Assembly: GCF_048128805.1 (NCBI RefSeq)
Contig: NC_136008.1
Coordinates: 16,471,572 to 16,535,571, forward strand
Direction of reading: 5' to 3'
Origin: Centroberyx gerrardi
Taxonomy: Eukaryota; Chordata; Actinopteri; Beryciformes; Berycidae
DNA: 64,000 bases
A program made the position numbers and the translations under genes. Below the pieces are notes generated by a model. That model was not told the DNA's origin, made no database searches, and was given only the letters and a program-made list of their open reading frames with translations. Position 1 is the first letter of the stretch; every line of letters starts with the position of its first letter. Of the stretch, positions 25,972 to 37,135 are shown one piece after another.

Positions 25972-27624
25972 ATGATGCGATTGCTGTTCCTGTGTCTGCT
26001 GCTGCCAGCTGCTACTGGTACGTTCTCATCTCCACGCAACTTTCAGGTGATAAACATCTAATCAGGCTCAACGCATCTCTATGCCTGCATGTTTTCCTCA
26101 CCTACGTACGTGCAGTACCTGTACTGTGTGCAACAGGATAAATGTATGCACTCACTTTTGAATCATACAGCTACCTAAGACAGAAGGTGCTACCGTGGTG
26201 GAAACAATTTGTTAGTACATACAAGAAAAATAGTAAAGAAATGAGCAATGATATTCACATTACTGTAATTTCCTGGTATAGGAAACCAAGTCCAACCCAT
26301 ACGGTATTTTGAGTTATTCCTGTAGATAAGTAGCACCACACACATATTGAATATGAGTGGCATTAAATGTCTGTTTCTATAAGTAGGCAAAAAGCTATTG
26401 GGGAAACTATTATTCATGGGTTTGCTATAGATAGACTCCACTAAATGCCCCTAGTGACAAAGAAACACATTGAGAAAGTATACCATTAAACTGACTGTAG
26501 CTCACACAGTCTTTCTATCATACAGCACAGTCTGTCTAGAGGTCCTCTGAGAGTGGCTGTGCTCTGGAGCAGATATGTAATGAATAACCTTTTGTGAAAT
26601 TGTATTGTGAGTTAATGTTCCTTACTCCCCACCTTCATGCAGCTTCATCGGAGGAGAGTGAAGGATCAGCTGTTGAAGGTATGTCATGCATCTTTATCTG
26701 TAAAATGAAGAAAAACAGAGGCACGTTGATCTGTGAAGCCCTTTATTCAATGGTGTGCCTTGTCTAGACTCTCTAGTCTTGTTCTCTATGCCCAACCTAT
26801 AAATGTCTTTACTCACTAGCCATGGTGTTATCCAAGACTGTAAACAAATGACTTATAACAGCTTTCTACTCCAAAGCCTTTGTCATCTCAGTAAGTAGTG
26901 TTGCTAAAAGATTAGAAGTGTTTTCTGTATCCTAGAAAAACACATGCATTTGTTATATTAGTTACAGCTGGCAAGCATTTTAAGTAGCGCTAAGCTAGTT
27001 TTCACTAGTTTTTATGTGTACATACATTTGTGTACATGCCTTTACATGCATCATTTTTCTCTTTGTTCCACAGGTCTTGATGATGAGGATTTATTCAAGT
27101 CAAATGGTGAGTTATATGGGATTACCTAAATGTCCTAGTGTGGAGGGGAGGCAGTGGGATTTCCAGTTGCCTCTGCACCACTCTTACAAACCTTGTAATG
27201 GCAGTTGTCCAGAGGAGAGTATGTGAGGTTATGGCCTCTGTAATTATTGTCAGTCAGTCAGCATTGTGTATAGGGTGTTCTAGCCCAGTGAGACATGTGA
27301 GGGGCTGTGGCCCCTGTTGCCTTTCCCTCCTCCCAATCATTAAACCCAGAATGGAATCAATTAGCTCCCTGGAGGAGTCCTGTGGATTCTGCCGAGAGGC
27401 CAATGAACACGTCGACATCTCCGCCGTCCTGCCAGTCAGCTAATCAACATTGGCATTCTCATTCTCTCTGTGCACCTCTCCCCGTCACTCCTCATCTTCC
27501 CTATGATGGACCTTTGATAGAATTACTGATCTGTTTAGGACAGGGCTGCAGCCAGTCGGCTCTTGGAGCAGCAACCTCCCAGCAAGGACCCAGGCCTCCT
27601 CTGATGAACCCCCGTCCTCCTCCA

Positions 27625-27657
<33 letters not shown>

Positions 27658-29931
27658 CCTTCTGATCCTCATTCTCCGCACTACCTGAAAGCATCGCTTG
27701 ATGAATAACGATCTGCTTTATGGGTCCAATCAACACAGTTAAGATGATCACCTGATGAATTGAATGACTTTACTGTTCACACTCTCACCGTTTTGAAATG
27801 GCAATGTTTGTCTTGAAGTCAGCAGACCATTGTTTAGTTTGATCATAACATTGGTTATACTGGTTGCATTTTGTAAATGTACACATACTATTAATGTACA
27901 AATCATAATAGCTTGTGTTATCTCTTTCTCTCATTGCCTATTACAGAGATTCCAGGCCAAAAATCCATCTTGGTCGAAAGTGATCCTGGCTCTATTGTAG
28001 ACAAAACTACAGGTGTAGCAGAAACCTCAGGTTGGAATATATCTGAACTATAATCAGTGATATAAATCTGTTTTTTGAACTGATTCTTTTAGGGTTTATC
28101 TCCCAGGTAATATTGTATGGTACAAATATTCATAGTATAATGTGCAGCTATCATCCTATCAACTTATTTTGTTTCTTTTGTTGTTTATTTCTTCCAAGTC
28201 AAGCTAACTTAACATTACTGATGTTGTCTTTTAGATCAGTTCACTCTAATCATCATCGTCGTAGCTGTGAGTGTAGTGGCTCTATCAGTTGCAGCGATAG
28301 TCGGTAAGTATTCAATGTCTTGATGAGACACACTTTATAGTTATCTGTGAAATGCTGCTTGTTACATTCCCACAGTTGATGAGCGCACTGCTGTTAAGCC
28401 CTGTGGTGCTTGACCTGAATTGCTGTAGTTCACCTGTGCCCCGTAAAGCTCTGTTAATACCTAAGCAAATATGAACTCTTCTCTTGTGTAGCTGTGACCT
28501 TTTCCATTTTCTCTTGCAGCCATAGTGTTGGTGAGACGCCGCATGCACAACCGGCAGCAAGGGTAAGGTCACATTTCTCTGCACTTTTCTACTCTCAAAG
28601 TTAAGTTTGTATTTGTCTTTGGTTTGCAAAAAGTTTTTTTTTTTTTTTTTTTAAGATGGTTTTGTTCATAGTGTTCGCCCACGGCTGTTAGGTACACTGC
28701 CCATTTTTTGTTTACTTCACTAGCACTCTCAGAAGTTGAAGTGCTTCCCTCCTGTAGTGTCTGCACATACCAGTGTCTCACAGAGATACTATATGTATGC
28801 TCCACTTTACGCTAAGTCAGTCAGCAGGTGACAGAACCAGTCTGGTGGGTAACAGTCCTTGTCAATTTGCTCTACTTCACCCAACTCGTCAGCCTCAAAA
28901 CCAGAAAACACAGTCATGTGGTAAAACTCAACCGTGAGCATCCACCCAGCTGAGCCCGTCTGGACTTGTACAGCAATTAGCATCACAGCCTGGGGCCCTC
29001 CACCACCACCAGTGCACCCACTCCACCCATCACCTTCTCCATCTCAGTCATCAGACAATAGCCTCGAGAGATTGCCTGCGGGCCTGTATGACCCAATGGG
29101 ACAAGAGCTAACCTGTCCCAAGGTCTACCCCCTGACTAGACAACTCTGCTCAAGAATAAACCAACCTTGTAAGCAGTAAACCTCATCCTGGCATCATGAC
29201 AACAATCTGCCAACAGCAATCAGAAAGCAGAACAGCCTAAACCAGTTGAGCAGAGAGTCTCTCTCTCTGCCTCCCTCCCACCCTTTTGCTTGTGTAACCA
29301 TGGTTAGCTCTGTGGGTCGGCTTTCTGCGGAGTAATCAGTTTATTTTGTTCTGGGGTGCAGTAATACAGTACGTGACCTGCCAGTTAGGGGTTAGTGGGG
29401 TTATGGAGTTCAGATTAGTCTTCAGAGATCTCAGAGCGGCAGGAGATCCGGCATTGTGGAGCAGACACCCAAGTCAATCTGTAAGGGTTAAATTCCTCTG
29501 CAGGATTACTGGCTGCCTCCCGGGGCTGCAGTCAGCTCTGGCAGTGTTTGGTGCTGACTGATCGCTCTGCTGAAAAGAGGCTTAATCGCACAGCAACCCC
29601 TAGCTTGTTGGATCAACAGTGCCTTGCCAGGTTTATAAGTCCCACCTGGGGATGAGCTGTGTTTTGAGGTGATGCAGTCACCGTGTACCTGTCAGAGGCC
29701 TGCAGCACGAGGCAGACATGCATTTCCTCAATTCCGACACACAGGGATGTTGCTTGTGTCTTCCTGCTAACAAAACTGTGGAAAAACCCTCAATAACTAA
29801 AAGATGAAATAAATTCTGTTTCACCCTGTCTCTCTTCTTTATTTCTCCCTCTCTCCTTCCTGTGGCCTGTCCTCCCTCTCTCCAGGATCTACTCTGTGCC
29901 TGCAGAGCAGGGCCAGAAAGGGGCAGTCTAG
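25972..29931 (+). CDS. unidentified small type I membrane protein, seven coding exons, 118 residues
   Basis: Exons: 25972-26017, 26643-26678, 27074-27106, 27947-28030, 28235-28303, 28520-28562, 29886-29931; total 357 nt including TAG. Signal peptide at residues 1-15 (MMRLLFLCLLLPAAT), then an acidic ectodomain of about 50 residues (SSEESEGSAVEGLDDEDLF...) without cysteines, a transmembrane helix at about 69-94 (FTLIIIVVAVSVVALSV...), a basic stop-transfer VRRRMHNRQQG, and a short tail ending IYSVPAEQGQKGAV. The start is the first of two adjacent ATGs after a strong acceptor (CCCCCTGCAG), so a 5' non-coding exon is likely upstream. Introns 1-5 all split codons after the first base, so exons 2-5 (36, 33, 84, 69 nt) could each be skipped in frame. 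Membrane topology is clear; family and function are not recognised. Confidence 0.82.
27628..27655. repeat. (CA)n microsatellite in intron of the small membrane-protein gene
   Basis: About 13 CA units within the third intron. No other notable structure is seen in this intron. Confidence 0.95.
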
Positions 29932-30097
29932 TCCCTGGAAGAGCTCCAATCGCCACAGCACACCAGCAAGAGATGACCAATGCACTGAGCTCTATCATAT
30001 CCTACTCTTTGACTCAGGATGGGCAAACTTCTTTGCACAACAGCCTGCTTCTTACAGTACGGTTCTCTGCTCCTCGCTCCTACACCACTTCCTGTCA

Positions 30098-30103
30098 ATT
30101 AAA
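30098..30103 (+). promoter_or_regulatory. possible polyadenylation signal of the small membrane-protein gene
   Basis: ATTAAA, the commonest variant hexamer, about 167 nt past the stop codon. It is followed within 15-40 nt by a GT- and T-rich tract, as expected of a downstream element. A canonical AATAAA also occurs at 30872-30877 and could serve a longer 3' UTR. Confidence 0.5.
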
Positions 30104-33100
30104 ATGTAATGTGTGTTTTTGTTTTTTTTTGTTTGTTTTTTAAATATTGCTGTTGTCTTCTTTTGTCTCTGTCCCAGACATTTGTTCTGCATATACGCAC
30201 AGTTTAGCCTGGGACATTTGGAACACGTTCAAACCTTCTAATTGGATTCTATTTGAGGAATCCAAATCAAAGCCATTGAATATGGCTTAAAGTGGAAAAG
30301 CTTCTTTGTTTAAAGGGATAATTTAGCACAGCCAGAACTCCCCATTTTCTACCACCTGAAACAAGAAATTATTCCCACCAGCTATTTGGTGAAACTATAT
30401 TTGTGTTTGATTTGGTGCATTTTGAACAGACCTGCCTGTGTGGAATGGGTCTTGTTTGAATAAGACAAACCATACTAATCCATACTAAGCCAGCCCAGTT
30501 CTCACTTCATTCTCCTATTCAGTTGTCTGACATCTCCTGTTCGTGGCCCATTAGGAGTGACAGGAGGCAATGCAGTAGGAAGATAAAGCTTGTTCCCCCT
30601 CTTCTCAGCCTCAGTAAAAAAGAAACAAGTGGAAAAAGCCAGTCTGAACACCCTCTTGCAAGGCAGCGAATTAATCGACCGCCATGAATGATGATGTTTT
30701 CTTTTCCCCTTCTCTTTTTCGTTTGAAAGGCTTTCACTTTAACGTCCACAGCCTCACAGATTGTAAATAGCTCTCTGATGGCTGGGGAGAGTTAGATTAA
30801 TGCCTCATACGCTGGTACAGAGAGGCTGGATGTGTAGGAGGGATGGAGGGGGGCAGAAATCTTGGGAATCAAATAAAGTGTGGAGGATGATTGGGAAAAT
30901 ACCCACGATGCCCATGTTTCATTCATACTGAGTATGACGGCACAATCGCTGCTTCTCCTTTTCATTTAAATGGAAATCAATTGTGCCCTGTGAACAGAAG
31001 CTTTCGGACCAAGGCACCGGTTGGCTTATTTGTCCCCATATTACAGACAAGGGAAGTTGCCTTGGCAAAGGTTAAAGGAGAAGGGGACATGGTCCTGTTT
31101 GGCATGACGGAGGTTTTCATTTGTAGCTTCATGAGGAGCAGTTATTATGGAGTCAACAACTCTGGGAATGGCCACATGGGGTTGAAACCACTGGATTTGT
31201 CAAAACAGCATCACACGTTTTTCCTACACTCAAGCTCCTTGCAACTCTAATCTCGTGACTGGAGGCTGTGCTTGGCTTGATTCCAGCCAGACTTTTAGAG
31301 AGCAAAAACAACTGTAGTGTATACACTGGATGAAGATCTTTTCTATAGTGCCTTTGTGACAATTAAGCATCCCAGTTTATTTTAATAATGAGACAAATCA
31401 GCAGGTGTGATTGTTGTTTTTTTTTTGTGTATGTACAGTATGTTTGAGTGTTCACATTTGAGCACTGTGTATATGTGTATGTGGTATTTCTAATAAGCAT
31501 AGTGTAGCCCAGTAAGCCTTCCCTATGTGTCAGCATTTCAAAGGGAGTATAATTTGACAAATGCAGTACAAAACATTTCAGTTTCAGTCTTTGTAGTCTA
31601 ACCATTCATAATCATATCCTATTCATGGAAAATGCTATTTCTGTTGGACAAACAAACCGCAATGCAATAACTTCTCTATGTCTTCTCTTTGAATGCTTTT
31701 CCAAAATGTACAGTACAAAGCAAACAGATTTGTGGAATGAGCCTAGGACCAAACAATGTGCAGAAATCCAAAGAGAAATATTTTGTCCAGTCTGCCCCAC
31801 ACATGCGACCACTCTCTATTCCACTGTTCTTCCTGTAAAGCCTCTCCGCTGTGAAGCTGCTCTTGTAAATTTAACAAAAGCTGTTGTGCTCTGTTTCTGT
31901 CTCATCGTGATGTATGTGGAAAGGGCATGCATTTTTTGAAAATCGGGCTGATTCTTTTCTGGTTAAAATAGGAGCGTTACAGGGCACAGACTCCCTGACG
32001 CCGTCTGACCTGCCTCATTTGTACCAGGGCTTAGAATACTGTATCATTGTATGTATTCACTAATCAACCAAGCTATGCATTTACAATGTGCCTTTTGATG
32101 AAAAAAATATCTTGGCTAAAAGGACTTTTTATACGCTTGATCAGTTTCAGGGATGATGCCTTTTCTGCACACTTGTAATTAGTGTTTTTTTTTTTTTTAA
32201 ATAAGTTTTTATTAGCCAAAAGTCTCTATGTATGATATTTGTGTTTTTGTGTGTCTTATTGCAATAACAAAGTTGAATTTTTTTAAGTACTCACTTATCC
32301 TCATATGCACTCATTAATCCAGATTAATCCATATGTCTAATATTGTTTGCCAAGGACATTCACAGTGGTTTTCATTTATATGTAACAACAAAGTGTTTTA
32401 ATAATACAAGACCATATTTCTCATTAAACAATTACAGTAGGTATATCCTGAATTAATTCCTTTTGTACAGCAGTCTCAACTTTGTTCTGATATCAATTAG
32501 AAAAATGAATATTATATTATGTAGCTAGATATGCTGAACTCTGGATTGTGTTGATTTTGACATTAAATCCGTTATAAAATTTGCTGTGTTTCTCTCATTT
32601 TGTTGTCTGCATCATATTGGTGCCATATGGACATAAGCATAATGCGCCAGTGGATCTTGTTTAATCTAGGGCTTTACTCACTTACAAGCACAGAGCCACT
32701 AAGAGGCTTAGACACCCCTTACTAAACATCACATTTTAGTTGAGATCAAAAGTGTAAAGAGCATGCAGAAACTATCAGGAAGGGGAAGTGGCCTAGCTTC
32801 ATTTTTAGATCCTGATAGAACTTGAGGGTATTAGCGAGATTGTCAAATACGGGATGTTATGGGTTGTTTTTCATAACCTTTAATAATCCTGGCTAAGAGA
32901 CACTCTGCCCGCAGCTGTTATCGGTTACAAGATTTTCAAAGAAACAATATGGATAGGAAACTAGCCTTCTTCATGGCTGGAGGTGTGATTAAAATATGAA
33001 TCATCTCTTCATTAGCCGCCAGGATAGATAATCAATTTACTTTTCAGTTCAGTTTTGCCAAGTAATGGAAATAACATTTAACAAAGATTAACTGGGTGAT

Positions 33101-33145
33101 AATGCCTCTTTCTTTCACTTGTCAGCATGATTCATTTTTCCTTTG
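30104..33145. other. convergent intergenic region, no gene seen
   Basis: Lies between the 3' ends of the plus-strand small membrane-protein gene and minus-strand fxyd5. Moderately AT-rich with T runs (32187-32198 and others). Short open frames on both strands have no splice context or recognisable domains. Part of it may be 3' UTR of either gene. Confidence 0.6.
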
Positions 33146-33151
33146 TTTATT
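33146..33151 (-). promoter_or_regulatory. polyadenylation signal of fxyd5
   Basis: Canonical AATAAA on the minus strand, 182 nt beyond the fxyd5 stop codon and without an intervening gene. A short CA/TG-rich stretch (about 33198-33243) lies between them in the presumed 3' UTR. Confidence 0.6.
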
Positions 33152-33332
33152 CAGTGTTTTTCCATCTCGCTGTTCCTAAGCAAGGTACAGTCATTTAACC
33201 CACACACACGTGCACACTGGTGTGTGCACACACACACACACACTGCCAGCTGTTGATTGGTGTTTTTCTCCTGATGGACTCCGATGGTTCCCTGTGGCTC
33301 TGTATATCTCTCACTGTACACTCGTCCTCTGC

Positions 33333-36300
33333 TTATGCTCTGCCCACTTGATATGACCTGGAAAATAAACACACAGAACACTTGAAGAATACAAGACTAA
33401 TTAATCAAACAATAAGTCAAGCCTAAATGTACCACACAATCAGGAAAATGATAAACATTTTGGTTTGCAGTTCAGTCCATTACAGTATTGCCCAACAAAT
33501 TGCTTAATCGTAATTTTTGTCATCCATTAATCATCACATATATTTTAGTCAGCAGTCTATTGAGCTATTAGGTGTGTCTGAAGTGACTAATTCTTTACCG
33601 TATATTATCCAGTATCATATGAGCTCAAAACCATTCACTTACTTAACTCATTCAACTGCAATTTACAGTAACATTATATAAACGCAGCTACCCTTCAGGC
33701 ACAGTGGACTGTCTGATTTACTAAAGCATCCCTTTTGTCGTTATAAAATGTTCAATGTTCATGCTGGTCGTGCATCCTTTAAACACACTGCGCAGTTACA
33801 AAATGTAAACATTATCTAGTGTTCTTGAAGTACAAATAAAGAATATTGCAGTACTGTACACCATGCCCCCTAAGCATTACAATCTCTGTAATGTGCATAC
33901 TTACTTCTTTGACCCCACACGACACTTAGGCATTCGACAGACCCTGCCACCTACAACGAGTGATGAGGCAAAAGAGAGAGAGAGAGGGTGGTGGAGCGGT
34001 CAGTAAAAGTCATATTAATAATAATAGTAATAATACAGTAATGGTTCAAAATGCAAGAGACTCCAAAGACAGAGGTGGCTTTAAGTGTCGCACTTACAGC
34101 TAATGACCATGATGCCCATGATGAAGAGCACTCCTGCGACGGACAGTCCAGCAAGGCGGAGGGAATCGTAATCTGGAAACACAATACTGTTAATGGGCTG
34201 CACTGTGCTGTATCAAAGCTTGGGGGAAAACACAATCAAATTGAGCCTCTTACCATAGGTGAAATCTGCATCCCATCTTCGATCTATGATAAGAAGCAAA
34301 GTATAGAGAAATGTATTGAATTAACTTTGACTGTACAACACAGGAAGCTTCTACAGTGAGAAAAAAACAGATGTTCACCAGGGAACAACAGTCAGAGATG
34401 GCGTGACAGATCTACTGGCGCAGTTGACGTGCTGCTGATGGTGTATCAAAACCCTATTTATCGTAAACCAGCACAGCATGGGGACATAAATATCTTATCT
34501 CTTGCGTGAGGTACAATCAAACATTAATCTGTTGGCAAGAGAGGAAGTGAGGTGCTCTATTCTCCCAGTCCTCCATGGGTTTTGTTTGGGAGACAGGGAA
34601 TTGTGATACTGTCAAGTCTGCCATGAGATAACAACAAAACCGCAATGCCTGTGGCATTTAAGGTATCTATGGAGTAGGAAAATTTTTAGTTACTGTAGGC
34701 AGTGGGCTTTTTGGTGGTTCTTTTAGTTGTGGATAGGGAGGATGTCACTGTGGATGCTGAAAAAATAGACAATAAAAACATTAGTTTCCGTGATTTATTT
34801 GATTTTCTCGCTCTCTTTTCCCTTTGTCTTTAACATTTATAATATCTAATACCCAGTTTCATAATGTTATAGGGTAATTTCACATATTGGAACATATATT
34901 TTTTCTGGGACATACTGACTCCTTATCTTTGCCATATGAGTCCATACATAATTACTTCTCATTAAATTCCAGGTGCATTCCCACGTTTAACTCCTTTTTT
35001 AATTGAATTTCTGAATATTTCAGTAGTACGACTCTCAGAGGAAATTTAGTCTAACGACACTTTTTAAAGCATATCAGCACCCCCCCCCCCCCCCCCCCCC
35101 TCTCTCCCCAGTGCTGTGAAATGCAGCAGAAATACTCCTCTGTATATCTCAACAAGGACAGGGAGTTTAACATTTTCTAATTACCTGATAATTAGTTTTT
35201 AAGCTTTCTGCATCCTTGATGTGAAAGCTTAAGTGTTTGCAATTGGTGTGAGGGGGATGTGATACCAGAGTGCTCATGGTCTATCTTCCAGCCAAACTCA
35301 ATGGCTCCACCAACAGGGTGTTCAGGCAAGTCAATGAGAGGGAAATGCTCGTACCTGGAGTGGTTGTGGGCTTGGCTTGTGGTGTCGACTGCGTGCTGGC
35401 AGCTAAGGGGCAGAGACATGAAAATGACATTGGTTTAATTGGAATTACAGTACGTTAGATGCTCTTGTATACAGCGCTAACGAGAGACCAGACTACACTA
35501 CAAAAAACGTCCATCTTAACAAGTCATTTAGTCTCATATTCAGCCTTCAAATCTTATTTTTCGTAAACCAAGAGAAAAATTCTGCCAGTGGGGTGAGATG
35601 ACTCCACTTGCAGTTTCACTTGTTTCAGGAATTTTCTAGAAATTAGTGCCAATATCTTGAAACAAGTCACAATAAGGCAGATCACTGCACTACTATCAAG
35701 AAAATGACACTTGATTCTAAAAACTTCTTGAAACAAATTGATTTGCATTGGAAACAAGTGAAATTATCTAACCCCACTGGCATATTTTGTCACTTATTTT
35801 AAGAAAAGTATGATTTTAGGACTCAATAATAGACTAAATGACTCTTTTGCAGTGTACCTGTCGGAGCCTTAGTTGCTGCTGTGGTGGTGTTGTCGCTCAC
35901 TGGCTTGCTGGCAGTAATGTTCTGGCCTGCGGTCAGTTCAGGAGGGGAAGTTCGTGGGGAGGGGTCCGCCTCTCTGGTGACTCTGGTCTCTCTTCTTCCT
36001 GTTACACAAAGGTAGCTGCCGTATTAGGGAAGACTGAAAGACTTCTGTCCTTTTGTTATGCTTAAGGTGCTGTGAAGGAAATTGCTTTGTTATCATGGGG
36101 CCAAGAGGGGTTAATATGAATTTGAAACTTAATAAAAATCAAATAAAATACAAATAGGCAAAAAAAACCCTCTACAGACAGTACGCTGAAAACCAAGACC
36201 TATTAAAAACACGGGTGTGCAAGCCAATAGTGCAATATGGACATTGATTTCTATTAATCGTCATGGCGACACAGATTTAAGAGCAGCCTTTATTAGAACA

Positions 36301-37135
36301 AGGTCCTGAGATTAATGATCATGGAAAGCTACTGTGAAAATATGAAATAGCCTGCAGACTTTAAAGGCTGCAAAGTGGCATCTCAGAATAGCCAAGAGGA
36401 CTGTACCAGTGGGAAGAGGAGCAGGGGTGAGCGTTGCTGAGCGAGCCATATTGCCGGTCATATTCACCGTTGGATCTGGGGGTGTGGGGGTCTGAGCCTT
36501 CGACACTGTGAGGAAAAGATACATTTTAAGCACCAAAAACACAGATTAAGCCTCATAGTGTGGCAATGTTACTTTGCAGGAAGAACAAAGAACAGTGTTG
36601 TTTATCCCAGTGACTTTCCCCAACAATGCTGTGATGTATTCCTGGCGGAGGCCAGACTTGAATGTGTCTGCCAGGCTATGGAAGGGAAAGAGGGCTGCAG
36701 TCGCACTGAGAGTATGTCATAATAATAGTCCTGTGAGTGGGGCAGAGCGGCACAGCTACAAAGAAGCAGCTCTCAGAAAACCTCTGGCTAAAACAGAGCT
36801 AGATTGTTGTATGGGGCTACGGGACAGTGAGGCCGTTGTCCATTTACTCACTCAGCACCTTCCAATTAATGCTGAAGCACTACAAATCCTCTAGTTTCTC
36901 AAGCTACTACTGTGATTACAACTAAATTAATGAACCCATGTAAGCTGACTTCAAGATTTTACTGAGGGGGCTTATGATTTATAGCTGACTCTAATTATTA
37001 TTATTATTATTTTAGATTTGTTGGATTTGTGCAGAGGGTAAGTCGTGAATTCACCTGTATGTGTTTGAGTGCAGAGGAGAGAAAAAGAGATTTTGTGTTC
37101 TCACCTTTTAATATGAGAAACATGAAAAAAGTCAT
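33333..37135 (-). CDS. fxyd5: FXYD domain-containing ion transport regulator 5 (dysadherin)-like, complete
   Basis: Small single-pass regulator of Na,K-ATPase; mammalian FXYD5 also affects cell adhesion. Exons in transcript order: 37105-37135, 36407-36505, 35858-35998, 35355-35402, 34694-34756, 34254-34283, 34098-34172, 33905-33950, 33333-33357; total 558 nt, 185 residues. A short signal segment (MTFFMFLILKVSKA) precedes an ectodomain of about 115 residues rich in Thr, Ser and Pro with N-glycosylation sequons (NMT, NIT, NTT). Then comes the FXYD signature FTYD at about 135-138, LRLAGLSVAGVLFIMGIM as the membrane helix, and a basic tail with KCRVGSKK. The long Thr/Pro ectodomain singles out FXYD5 from other FXYDs (human FXYD5 has 178 residues). 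Exons 2-7 are all phase 1-1. Exon 8 could also end at an in-frame TAA after KK if its GTAAGT donor were not used; that donor is a strong match, so I extended to the ninth exon. Confidence 0.88.
35080..35100. repeat. poly-C run in fxyd5 intron
   Basis: Twenty-one consecutive C (G on the transcribed strand) in the intron between the exons at 35355 and 34756, followed by a CT-rich patch. Confidence 0.97.
35496..35854. mobile_element. MITE-like foldback element in fxyd5 intron, TA-flanked
   Basis: About 359 bp with inverted ends: left CACTACAAAA, right TTTTGCAGTG, flanked on both sides by TA. Inner arms are also inverted: TCATTTAGTCT near both ends, and GCCAGTGGGGT with its complement further in. 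It has no open frame. The ends resemble CACTA-type termini, but that superfamily makes 3-bp target duplications, so the class is unresolved. The right end touches a fxyd5 exon. Confidence 0.78.

Noticed and set aside
33905-33950. In-frame TAA right after the SKK codons of fxyd5 as the true stop
   Set aside because: The TAA overlaps a near-perfect donor (GTAAGTATG), and a matching acceptor and frame exist at 33357. It is kept only as an alternative.
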